A DNA stretch of 64,000 bases from Vibrio sp. SS-MA-C1-2 (GCF_021513135.1 NZ_CP090981.1:2046001-2110000); one strand, 5' to 3'. Positions 28,950 through 36,245 are shown, counted from the first letter of the stretch. The notes: generated by a model from the sequence alone, not told the origin. Numbers and translations: made by a program.

Positions 28950-30336
28950 GTCTTTGAGTCATTGCAAAAGAACTATTTATCCTAATACTCATCGCGGTAT
29001 TTATATCTTTATTTAACTCGTCATTACCACCTTCAAAACTATTATTGATAAACATACAGTCAGGTGCAATCGTTATATTATTTTTAAACGCCATATGATA
29101 GAGATCTAAAGAACTGACTGAACGAGGTAATGTTAACCAAATAAAATATCCACCTTTATGATCACTTATGTGAATGGAGCTCGGCATTAACTCTTTTAAT
29201 AGAGAATATAAAATTGCCTTTCTATTATTTAAAGTATTTCTGAGTGTGCGCAAATGAGTCACATAGTCTTTGGTCTGTAAATAATGAGCTAAAGCCAACT
29301 GAATGGGGACACTAGTTGTAAGACTACTTAACAATTTTAATTTTTGAATTTTATATTTATGCTTTCCCGCTATAACCCAGCCAATTCTGTAGCCTGCACC
29401 TAAGGTTTTTGAAAATGATGAACATAACAATCGATTTTCATTATTTAAAAAATAGCTGATGGTTAGTGGTGGTTGATCATTAAAATAAAGTTCAGAGTAA
29501 ACATCATCCTCAATCAGTGGTACTTGATGCAAGTTGAGTAAATTTGCAATCTCTTGCTTAACGTCATTACTTAATGTTAAGCCAGTTGGATTTTGCATAT
29601 TCGACATAAGCCAAACTGCTTTGACTGGATATTGATTTAGATACATTTTAAGCATTTCTAAATCAAGTCCGGTTAAACTACTGACATTGACGAACAGTGG
29701 TTTCAAGCCCAAACTTTTTACCGTTTGTAATGCGCCGTAATAGGTTGGTTTCTCTAAAATAACCCAATCTTCAGCTTGCGTCACTGCTTGTAAACTTAAC
29801 TTTAATGCTTCTAAAGCACCAGTTGTAATCACAATATCTTTAGGGCAAACATCTAAACCAGTAGCAGAATAACGTTGAGATATTAACCTTCTTAATTCAA
29901 GGTTACCTGGAGGTAAATTATCTGCATCACTATTAGCAGGCATATATCTAATGGCGTGGGTTAGGGATTTATTTAATTGTTGGACTGGGTATAAACTAGG
30001 ATCTGGGTAAGAGTACCCTAATGAAGTGATGTTTTTATTTCTTGATGCTTGTAAAATATTAACAATAATATCGTCATTATCAAACTCTTTTAGTGGTCTA
30101 TTTTCATCAGAGTTATGTCTTTTTAATGCTTTTGTTGAAACATAATAGCCAGAGCGATGAGAAGAATAAATCCAGCCTTGACTTTCTAGTAGGCGATAAG
30201 CATGCATCACTGTCATGGTACTTAAATGACAATCTTTAGCTTGTTGTCGAATTGATGGCAGTTTATCGCATGAATTCCAAACCTCAGCTTTTATTTCACG
30301 TTTAATTTTATTAACTAACTGAATATATTTTATCAT
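28927..30336 (-). CDS. MocR/PdxR-type regulator: GntR winged helix fused to a class I aminotransferase fold
   Basis: 469 residues. Residues 1-70 are a GntR-type winged helix (KLPSIRQQAKDCHLSTMTVM ... LLESQGWIYSSHRSGYYV). From about 95 the chain has an aminotransferase class I fold: PPGNLELRRLISQRY, TTGALEAL, NPTGLTLS, Asp277/278 in IEDDVYSEL and the PLP lysine Lys310 in SSFSKTLGAGYRIGW. Such proteins sense PLP, PLP-amino acid adducts or a ligand and control metabolism genes. It is convergent with nqrB and not divergent from any obvious target within 250 bases, so its regulon is unknown. Confidence 0.9.
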   Translation of the reverse strand: MIKYIQLVNKIKREIKAEVWNSCDKLPSIRQQAKDCHLSTMTVMHAYRLLESQGWIYSSHRSGYYVSTKALKRHNSDENRPLKEFDNDDIIVNILQASRNKNITSLGYSYPDPSLYPVQQLNKSLTHAIRYMPANSDADNLPPGNLELRRLISQRYSATGLDVCPKDIVITTGALEALKLSLQAVTQAEDWVILEKPTYYGALQTVKSLGLKPLFVNVSSLTGLDLEMLKMYLNQYPVKAVWLMSNMQNPTGLTLSNDVKQEIANLLNLHQVPLIEDDVYSELYFNDQPPLTISYFLNNENRLLCSSFSKTLGAGYRIGWVIAGKHKYKIQKLKLLSSLTTSVPIQLALAHYLQTKDYVTHLRTLRNTLNNRKAILYSLLKELMPSSIHISDHKGGYFIWLTLPRSVSSLDLYHMAFKNNITIAPDCMFINNSFEGGNDELNKDINTAMSIRINSSFAMTQRQKNPLSG

Positions 30337-30512
30337 AACTTTTAAAATGCCAAATAATTAACATTGTAATAATATTAGCAGGTATAACAAAAATTGGAGT
30401 TATTCGCAGGCGAAAAGTGTATGAACATAGGAGAGATATGTGCTTTTGCGAGTACTTTATGAATATGGTGATTGAATAGCTTCAAGTATGAAGGGGGGAT
30501 AGATTCTTTATT

Positions 30513-30539
30513 TAAAAAAGCCGCCCATATGAGGCGGCT
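30513..30539 (-). terminator. Intrinsic terminator after fabA
   Basis: AGCCGCC (30519-30525) and GGCGGCT (30533-30539) form a GC-rich perfect stem with a seven-base loop, followed on the minus strand by T5-6. It lies about 50 bases past the fabA stop. The remaining bases from 30337 to 30512 show no gene; in particular no ribosome modulation factor gene. Confidence 0.88.
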
Positions 30540-30587
30540 AATATTATTAACATCGTATACGAAGTTAATATTATGTTTAAACGTCAA

Positions 30588-31100
30588 TTAGAACGAAGTG
30601 GTATCTTGGAATAGACCGACTTTTAAATCTTTTGCTACGTAGATTTCTTTACCATCAACAAGAACGCGACCATCAGCAAGACCCATAACTAATTTACGAT
30701 TGATGACACGTTTCATTTGGATTTCATACGTTACTTTTTTAGCTGTTGGTAATACTTGGCCAGTAAACTTAACTTCACCTACACCGAGTGCACGACCTTT
30801 ACCTTCGCCTCCAACCCAACCAAGGAAAAAGCCAACTAATTGCCACATTGCATCAAGACCTAAACAACCAGGCATAACAGGGTCACCCGGGAAGTGACAA
30901 TCAAAGAACCATAAATCAGGAGTAATATCTAATTCAGCAACGATACTACCTTTACCAAAATCACCATCTGAATCACACATATGTGGAATGCGATCCATCA
31001 TTAGCATATTTGGAGCTGGAAGTTGAGGGCCAGTTGGTCCAAAAAGCTCACCTTGGCTAGATTTTAATAGGTCATCTCTGTTATACGATTGTGTTTTCAT
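30588..31100 (-). CDS. fabA: 3-hydroxydecanoyl-ACP dehydratase/isomerase FabA
   Basis: 170 residues; E. coli FabA has 172. It dehydrates beta-hydroxyacyl-ACP and isomerises trans-2- to cis-3-decenoyl-ACP, the first committed step of unsaturated fatty acid synthesis. The hot-dog fold active site is intact: His69 in [19 protein letters not shown] and Asp83 in the same helix. A FabR-type operator lies 38 bases upstream of the start, and the ycbZ gene follows upstream as in E. coli. Confidence 0.97.
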   Translation of the reverse strand: MKTQSYNRDDLLKSSQGELFGPTGPQLPAPNMLMMDRIPHMCDSDGDFGKGSIVAELDITPDLWFFDCHFPGDPVMPGCLGLDAMWQLVGFFLGWVGGEGKGRALGVGEVKFTGQVLPTAKKVTYEIQMKRVINRKLVMGLADGRVLVDGKEIYVAKDLKVGLFQDTTSF

Positions 31101-31137
31101 TTTTTTTCTACTATTCGAAATAAGTTATGTATAGATT

Positions 31138-31155
31138 AGCGAACACGTGTACGCT
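31138..31155 (-). promoter_or_regulatory. FabR operator upstream of fabA
   Basis: On the minus strand the 18 bases read AGCGTACACGTGTTCGCT, the form I know as the FabR palindrome of the E. coli fabA and fabB promoters; the dyad extends to 31135-31158 with ATT/AAT arms. A TATACA -10 candidate follows immediately (31130-31135 region, minus strand), so the operator overlaps the core promoter, consistent with repression by FabR in response to the saturated/unsaturated acyl balance. Confidence 0.82.
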
Positions 31156-31157
31156 AA

Positions 31158-32798
31158 TCAAGTAGCTTTACGCTGGACAAACCAGTCAATAATTTTTCCT
31201 ACTAATGAATGACTTACAGCATGCTCATCAAGTTGCTGAATTCGTTCTGCAATTTTATTTAATAACGAATCACCATCTGCGTCATCAAATGGTATTCCAG
31301 AAATTATCTTCAATGCTTGGTCAACTGAATTGACACTCCAAATATGAAATTGATTGTTTTTTACTGCATCTATTACATCATCACTAAGACAAAGATTAGA
31401 TAAATTCGTTTCTGGGAGAATAACACCTTGAGATCCTGTCAAACCACGATATGAGCAGAGTCTAAAGAAACCTTCTACTTTTTCATTTATTCCACCCACT
31501 GCTTGAACACGGCCAAATTGATCGACTGCACCTGTCACTGCAATTTGTTGATTTAATGGTTGAATAGCAAGGGCACTGACTAATGCACAAAGTTCAGCTA
31601 AAGACGCACTATCGCCATCAACCTCACTGTAGGATTGCTCGAATACAATTGATGCTGAAAAGGGAAGTGGGTGTTCAAGTTGTAAAGCAGAGCTTAAAAA
31701 AGCCTGCATAATCATCATACCTTTAGCATGAATATTACCACCTAGCTCGGCTTTACGTTCAACGTCAGCAATATCGCCATCACCTAAATGGACCACGCAA
31801 GAAATTCGAGCTGGTTCCCCATAAGATTTAGGATGGCCAGCAATATCAATAACCGTTAGTCCATTCACTTGACCAATTTCGCTACCTTGGCAATCAATAA
31901 TCACTTGCCCTTGCTCAATATCTTCACGGGTTCTATTTGCCAGGTAGCTTTCACGATAATCTTTTGCTAATGCGGCTTGTTTTATGTCACTTGCAGTAAT
32001 CATCTCATGATTGGATTCAACCTTTGCTTCATTGATACGAGCTTGATACCAAACAGGGCAAAGTGGTGCACGTAACTGCTCTTCTTTATAGCGAGAAGCC
32101 GTTGCTAACAATGAAAGATAAGTAGGAATATCTTTCATTTTACCGTGACTAAGTTGTTGCGCAATTCTATCTGTATAATCACACCAAAGATTTATGTTTT
32201 GTTTATTGATTTTTATGTCATTTTCAAAATCTGAGAATATTGTCGCAAAGTGATAAAGGTCTGGCTCAATTTCGTTAAAATCAGCCAATTGATAGCGATC
32301 CCCCATCAATACTAGTTTAAATTTAGACTCAATCTTCGCTGGATGGTCAGCAAGGGCAACTTTATTATTTATAGGCCAGCCTGCAAATTGATTTGCTAAA
32401 ATTAACTTCAGTTGTTGCCATTGTCTAGGATCCGCGAGTAGTGCAGCGACAGGTAAGATAATAAAACCGTTATTAATATGGTGAACAACACCTGAATTGA
32501 CTGTGTGATCGTCATTATTTGCAATATAACCAAAAAGCTCTTCTTTGCTTTTATATTCACAATTAATAACTTCTTGATTGGTTCGACTTCCTAACCAATC
32601 ATTCATTAAGTGGCGATAAAGTGGATGATCGATTGAATTAACCATCATTACCGATGAGCTAGGTAATGAAATGAAACGTTGAATGGCATTCTCCAATCTC
32701 GGTTGCAGATGCAGAAGATCGATTTTATTACGTAATGGTGATATATGTTCCACAAGTTCAGAAAAATCAGGAGAAAGAGATTGCCAGTTTGAATTCAT
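31158..32798 (-). CDS. ycbZ: Lon-family (S16) protease-like protein YcbZ
   Basis: 546 residues; E. coli YcbZ has 586. The C-terminal part is a Lon proteolytic domain: the Ser motif EVDGDSASLAEL with Ser397 and the Lys motif GGINEKVEGFF with Lys440, the Ser-Lys dyad of S16 peptidases; GNIHAKGMMIMQAFL is also typical. The N-terminal half should hold a diverged ATPase-like region, but I see no Walker A (GxxxxGK[ST]), so ATP dependence is doubtful. It sits between matP and fabA as in E. coli. Physiological substrates are not established. Confidence 0.88.
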   Translation of the reverse strand: MNSNWQSLSPDFSELVEHISPLRNKIDLLHLQPRLENAIQRFISLPSSSVMMVNSIDHPLYRHLMNDWLGSRTNQEVINCEYKSKEELFGYIANNDDHTVNSGVVHHINNGFIILPVAALLADPRQWQQLKLILANQFAGWPINNKVALADHPAKIESKFKLVLMGDRYQLADFNEIEPDLYHFATIFSDFENDIKINKQNINLWCDYTDRIAQQLSHGKMKDIPTYLSLLATASRYKEEQLRAPLCPVWYQARINEAKVESNHEMITASDIKQAALAKDYRESYLANRTREDIEQGQVIIDCQGSEIGQVNGLTVIDIAGHPKSYGEPARISCVVHLGDGDIADVERKAELGGNIHAKGMMIMQAFLSSALQLEHPLPFSASIVFEQSYSEVDGDSASLAELCALVSALAIQPLNQQIAVTGAVDQFGRVQAVGGINEKVEGFFRLCSYRGLTGSQGVILPETNLSNLCLSDDVIDAVKNNQFHIWSVNSVDQALKIISGIPFDDADGDSLLNKIAERIQQLDEHAVSHSLVGKIIDWFVQRKAT

Positions 32799-32931
32799 TA
32801 CGGACTTCTTAAATTAAAATTGAAGAACGATTATAACTTAACTTCTATCAATCAACCTATAGTTTTATACACAAAGTCATTGAGTTCAACCACAAATCAC
32901 CTTATAGCAGTTGTACTTATCCATTATCATA

Positions 32932-32944
32932 GTTACACTGTCAC
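32932..32944. promoter_or_regulatory. matS-like site (one mismatch) just upstream of matP
   Basis: GTTACACTGTCAC differs from the MatP consensus GTGACRNYGTCAC only at base 3. It ends 38 bases before the matP start codon, where binding could affect matP transcription. Autoregulation is inference. Confidence 0.5.
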
Positions 32945-32982
32945 TAGGTTGATGTGTTTAATAATAAACAAGAGAGTATGGA

Positions 32983-33402
32983 ATGAAGTATCAACAACTG
33001 GATAATCTGGAAGCTGGCTGGAAGTGGCAATATTTATATAAAAAGCATCTAGCTGGTGAAAGAGTCACTCGCTATATCGACTCAAGTGAGATATCTTTCT
33101 ATATTGAATCATTAATTAAAATTGAACATCAACCGACACTAGTTTTAGCTTGGATAGATCAACATTTAAATCCAGAGCTTAATAATAAACTGAAGCAAGC
33201 TATTCGAGCTAAAAGAAAACGCCACTTTAATGCAGAACAAGAACATACAAAAAAGAAATCAATAGACTTAGATTATCGAGTATGGGAACGTTTATCTGAA
33301 AAAGCCAACTCTTTAGATTCAACACTATCGGATACCATTGATTACTTATTATCTGAACTAAACCATTCTATTGATCAAGATTATGATAATGAATTAAATT
33401 AA
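32983..33402 (+). CDS. matP: Macrodomain Ter protein MatP
   Basis: 139 residues; E. coli MatP has 150. It binds matS sites and compacts the chromosome terminus, linking it to the divisome through ZapB. The N-terminal segment MKYQQLDNLEAGWKWQYL and the basic KQAIRAKRKRHFNAEQEHTK are near-identical to the E. coli protein, followed by a ribbon-helix-helix (KKSIDLDYRVWERLSEKA). The C-terminal coiled coil is about ten residues shorter than in E. coli. It is divergent from ycbZ and precedes a DUF3634 gene by 13 bases. Confidence 0.95.
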   Translation: MKYQQLDNLEAGWKWQYLYKKHLAGERVTRYIDSSEISFYIESLIKIEHQPTLVLAWIDQHLNPELNNKLKQAIRAKRKRHFNAEQEHTKKKSIDLDYRVWERLSEKANSLDSTLSDTIDYLLSELNHSIDQDYDNELN

Positions 33403-33415
33403 TAAAGGAGATGAT

Positions 33416-33730
33416 ATGATTTACGTAATATTATTAGCAGCCGTTTTACTTATTATATTTTTTTCAATCGACAGACCGATTGTTAAGCTAATTTTTAAAG
33501 ATGGAAAATTAATTAAAGTAAAAGGAAAAATTGCAAAAGGATTTATTCATGATTGTCAGGACATTGGATTAAGAAAGCCATTTACTGGTGTGATTAAAGT
33601 TTATAAAAATAGGTTTACGACTAAATTAAACTTTAGCAAAAGTATCCCAAAAAACATTCAACAACGGATTAGAAATGCATTTCCATATCCAAGTTCAAAT
33701 AATAAGAAACACAATAAAAAACGTGTTTAG
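33416..33730 (+). CDS. DUF3634 small membrane-anchored protein
   Basis: 104 residues with a strong AAAGGAGA ribosome site 7 bases from the ATG. A single N-terminal transmembrane helix (about 2-18, IYVILLAAVLLIIFFSI) is followed by a basic cytoplasmic domain (FKDGKLIKVKGKIAKGFIHDC ... NRFTTKLNF), as in the DUF3634 family of Vibrionaceae and relatives. Spacing of 13 bases from matP suggests co-transcription. Function unknown. Confidence 0.75.
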   Translation: MIYVILLAAVLLIIFFSIDRPIVKLIFKDGKLIKVKGKIAKGFIHDCQDIGLRKPFTGVIKVYKNRFTTKLNFSKSIPKNIQQRIRNAFPYPSSNNKKHNKKRV

Positions 33731-33771
33731 GTTTTCTCTGATTTAGAGTCTAAGTCGTAAATATCCCCCTC

Positions 33772-33799
33772 AAGCCCGATCTCTCGATTGGGCTTTTTT
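33772..33799 (+). terminator. Intrinsic terminator after the matP-DUF3634 pair
   Basis: AAGCCCGAT (33772-33780) and ATTGGGCTT (33787-33795) pair over nine positions with one G-U, six-base loop, then T run to 33799. Confidence 0.88.
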
Positions 33800-33909
33800 G
33801 TCCCAAAATTAGACTTGGAAAAATTTGAATTGCTATCAACGACAAGTAAGTGTAAGTCTATGAGTCTAGATACTGCATTCTTATTTACCCCTTCGAAGCT
33901 AATTATTAA

Positions 33910-33922
33910 GTGACAGCGTCAC
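33910..33922. other. matS site (MatP binding), exact consensus
   Basis: GTGACAGCGTCAC fits GTGACRNYGTCAC at every position. It is 0.5 kb from matP and 1.35 kb from the dif-like site. Known role of matS: anchoring MatP to define the terminus macrodomain. Confidence 0.85.
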
Positions 33923-33980
33923 AAGTCTAATTGTGTAAATTTAACCTATTGAATTAAGCGATCAGTATTTTTCCATCATT

Positions 33981-34012
33981 TTACCCGTAAAAATAACTAT
34001 TTTTACGGGTAA
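33981..34012. repeat. 32-bp palindrome upstream of the recombinase gene
   Basis: TTACCCGTAAAAATA (33981-33995) and its exact reverse complement (33998-34012) flank a two-base centre AC. No long T-run follows, so it is not an obvious terminator. It lies 140 bases before the recombinase start and could be an operator, a recombination site or a cruciform; no function is shown. Confidence 0.75.
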
Positions 34013-34151
34013 CTATTTGGATTAAAATGAGTTAAAATAGAATTAATTTGTTGAATTAAGTGTTTATCGGCTACTTTTTGAACAAATATGGTAGATTTAG
34101 TTCCAGTTGTAAATGACTGTCAAAAACAGTTAAAAAAGGGAGTTTTGAGCA

Positions 34152-34876
34152 TTGAAAGGCGTTAAAAGAAGGATAAATCGTGTCGATCTTAATATTGATG
34201 ATACCGGTGTCATTAAAAAAGAACGAAGAAAAGTCCCATCAAAGCCACCTAAAAATAGCCATATTTTAGACTCAATTCTTCTACAAGTTGAAATGAAAAA
34301 TGAGATATTAAGCCTAATTTTAAAGATGCAAGCAATAACAGGATTACGTTTTAGCGATGCGTCATGGTTACGATTTGATGATGTTATTGAGGATAATCGT
34401 TATAAAGATAAGTTTATTGTTTATCAACAAAAGTTATTTAATTCAGCTTTGACAAGATTGAAAAAAAGAACCAGAATAGGGAAGAGCCTTTATCTTTGGC
34501 CAATATGAAAACCATCGCAAAAAAACGATCTTCAGTTACGATATATATTACAAAACAAGTCATCGATGTTATTGAAGAGACAAAATATTTAAATCGTAAT
34601 AATGAATTTATGTTTGCTAATCATCATCACCATAGTGCTGGGTTACCAATGAATATTCGTTCTGCAAATGATATATTACGAGATGTTGGTGAGAAATTAA
34701 AACTGGATGCATTAGGAACTCACTCAATGCGCCATTATTATGCCGAATCATTAATTCGCAGTGGTGCAAATCCCGTACAAGTCAAAGATCTGTTAGGTCA
34801 ACGTTCTTTAAACTCAACTCAAGTTTATCTGAGTACCCAAGATGAAGAGTTAAAGGCTTTAGTTGAGTTACTTTAG
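34152..34876 (+). pseudogene. Short tyrosine recombinase, frameshifted at a run of seven A
   Basis: Two overlapping frames together encode a tyrosine recombinase catalytic domain. The first (from a TTG at 34152, good AAAAAGGGAG ribosome site) holds the first active-site Arg, Arg66 in ITGLRFSDASWLRF. The second frame holds HSMRHYYAE (His and second Arg) and LLGQRSLNSTQVYLS with the Tyr nucleophile; the usual LGH is LGQ. Adding one A to the seven at 34461-34467 joins them seamlessly (RLKKKNQNREEPLSLANMK). The repaired protein is about 241 residues and lacks the N-terminal core-binding domain; a stop sits just upstream of the TTG. It lies 0.4 kb from the dif-like site. It may be a true pseudogene, a sequencing error, or expressed by slippage. 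Confidence 0.75.
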
Positions 34877-34944
34877 CTTACATATAATGGCTAATAGTGT
34901 TGTTTATTAATAAGAATCAGAAATACCAATCACAATGCTTTTGA

Positions 34945-35190
34945 TTAGATAAAGTATCTAAAGTTATCGTGATACCAGTGGTTAGTTGATTTTCCACTCT
35001 GACCATGAGCTAGTCCCGAAGCAACGTTAGTTTGAAGCTTAATTAATAAACGACGAATTTGACGAGTTGATAGATTCAATAGTTTTGCAGCATCGGTTTG
35101 TTTTAATCGTTTATTGAGAACATCTTGGAGGACTTTAAACCGATTTATTTCATTATTAGACATAGTAATTAGCATCCGGTTTTTCCTCAT
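34945..35190 (-). pseudogene. Truncated ISNCY-type transposase, N-terminal fragment
   Basis: 81 residues. MSNNEINRFKVLQDVLNKRL then KQTDAAKLLNLSTRQIRRLL is the helix-turn-helix start of ISNCY-family transposases, followed by ASGLAHGQSGK. Full-length members exceed 400 residues, so only the DNA-binding N-terminus remains. The reading ends in unrelated residues at 34945. Confidence 0.75.
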
Positions 35191-35255
35191 TAATGATTAA
35201 TACATTAATCATAAGAGGACATTTTAAAAATGGGCAAACCGGACATTACTAAATT
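34945..35255 (-). mobile_element. Insertion sequence remnant next to the dif-like site
   Basis: Comprises the truncated transposase plus its upstream leader. On the minus strand the leader begins about 35255 with AATGTCCGGTTTGCCC, a plausible left terminal end, and includes a palindrome (ATGATTAAT/ATTAATCAT, 35193-35212) before the transposase start. A related CCGG word recurs at 35176-35179. The right end is gone. The exact boundary is uncertain by a few bases. Confidence 0.55.
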
Positions 35256-35269
35256 GCAGTTACACAAAT

Positions 35270-35297
35270 AATGCGTATAATGTATATTATGTTAAAT
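35270..35297 (+). other. dif: dif chromosome dimer resolution site (XerC/XerD)
   Basis: 28 bases in dif layout: left arm AATGCGTATAA, centre TGTATA, right arm TTATGTTAAAT. Against E. coli dif as I know it, the centre and the XerD arm are identical and the XerC arm differs at three positions (1, 2 and 7), giving 25 of 28. Neighbouring matP and matS sites agree with a terminus location. XerC and XerD recombine here, activated by FtsK, to resolve chromosome dimers. Confidence 0.92.
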
Positions 35298-35370
35298 ACT
35301 GTGTGAGTTAAGATAACAGCTTTGTTGTCCTACTCGTCATTTATACAGTTTATCATTCAGATTTCCTCCA

Positions 35371-35383
35371 TATTTAACATAAT
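35371..35383 (-). repeat. Inverted copy of the dif XerD half-site
   Basis: The 13 bases are the exact reverse complement of 35286-35298, which covers the XerD arm of dif, with 72 bases between. The sequence beyond (35384-35399) does not resemble a XerC arm, so only half a site is present. Confidence 0.65.
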
Positions 35384-35503
35384 TTCTATTTACCATAAAA
35401 TAGCTAATCTACATTAATATTTAATAGATTGAAATGATACCTTCGCTATCATTTCTACTATTCAATATCTTTGTAATTAGCTTCAATATATAAGTATTAG
35501 TTA

Positions 35504-35535
35504 AATAAAAAAGCATATCGACAAAGATATGCTTT
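35504..35535 (-). terminator. Terminator for the His/Met-rich protein gene
   Basis: AAAGCATATC (35510-35519) and GATATGCTTT (35526-35535) form a 10-bp stem with a six-base loop; on the minus strand a T-rich tract follows. Confidence 0.75.
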
Positions 35536-35654
35536 CATGAAATTTATTAATACTAAAACAACGCGAGATCAAATTACTAAAGATCCTAAGTTGATAATTA
35601 TATCCATTATTATAAATGATTAAATTTACGAATAATGGCTAGAATCAAAGTACA

Positions 35655-36245
35655 TTACTTCACTTGACCATCAGCAGTAAAAACAACGTTATAATTTTTA
35701 TCGTTTATTGCTATCTCCATTTTCCAGTCCATGGTTGGATGCATACAGGCTGGAACAGAAAAATTCGCAATAACTTGGTTATCTTCATTAATGGTAAACT
35801 GTAATGGAATTTTCCCCATATCCATGGAGACACCTTCAATGATTCCACCTTTTGGAACTTCCGATAAACCTGACACAACGAGTTCTACTGGTTGCATTGG
35901 TTTGACTCTTTTCGTATCAAGATGAAAGTTAATCTCATGAGTACCATTTTTTACAATACAATGCCCATCAACCATTTTACATCCATTTTTAAATTCTAAA
36001 CCTGTTGTCTCTGCCATTGGCTTCATTTTATGATTTGAGTGATCCATTATTTCATTCTTATGACCATTCATATCGTTAACCCCATTATGGTTATCATGTA
36101 CAACATGAGTTGTGACTTTCTCAGTTGTTACGTTGTCACCTGAGCTTGCTGTTTCAGGGCTCTTCCATATATAAAGACAGATTAAGACAATTAGCATAAC
36201 AATTATTTGTATTAAACGACCTTTGGTCAATTTCTGTGCTGGCAT
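35655..36245 (-). CDS. Membrane-anchored His/Met-rich periplasmic protein, probable copper binder
   Basis: 196 residues; no family recognised. One transmembrane helix near the N-terminus (about 11-27, IQIIVMLIVLICLYIW) is followed by a His/Met/Asn/Asp-rich segment (about 47-78, with HVVHDNHNG, HKNEIMDHSNHKM). A beta-rich domain follows (about 84-196) with a Cys pair (CKMVDGHC) and a second Met/His/Cys cluster, VSMDMGK and ACMHPTMDWKM. Such His/Met motifs usually bind copper in the periplasm. It is divergent from ccoN, whose product needs a copper cofactor, so a role in copper supply or defence during cbb3 oxidase assembly is a reasonable inference. Confidence 0.6.
   Translation of the reverse strand: MPAQKLTKGRLIQIIVMLIVLICLYIWKSPETASSGDNVTTEKVTTHVVHDNHNGVNDMNGHKNEIMDHSNHKMKPMAETTGLEFKNGCKMVDGHCIVKNGTHEINFHLDTKRVKPMQPVELVVSGLSEVPKGGIIEGVSMDMGKIPLQFTINEDNQVIANFSVPACMHPTMDWKMEIAINDKNYNVVFTADGQVK

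Larger units (their letters stand above)
33731..34151. other. Non-coding zone between DUF3634 and the recombinase gene
   Basis: 421 bases without a credible ORF. Contents: the terminator at 33772-33799; an 11-bp inverted repeat AATTAGACTTG (33807-33817) / CAAGTCTAATT (33922-33932); a consensus matS at 33910-33922 next to its right arm; several copies of AGTCTA; a 32-bp palindrome at 33981-34012; and a ribosome site (AAAAAGGGAG) for the recombinase at its end. Confidence 0.7.
35191..35654. other. Non-coding dif zone
   Basis: 464 AT-rich bases with no credible ORF. They contain the IS leader (to about 35255), the dif-like site (35270-35297), a 13-bp inverted copy of its XerD half (35371-35383), and a terminator (35504-35535). 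Nothing recognisable lies in 35384-35500 or 35536-35654. Confidence 0.7.

Noticed and set aside
30337-30587. rmf (ribosome modulation factor) between fabA and its neighbour
   Set aside because: The only reading here (70 residues, minus strand) lacks any RMF feature.
31158-32798. Active AAA+ Lon protease call for YcbZ
   Set aside because: The Ser-Lys dyad is present but no Walker A motif was seen, so only a Lon-family protease-like call is justified.
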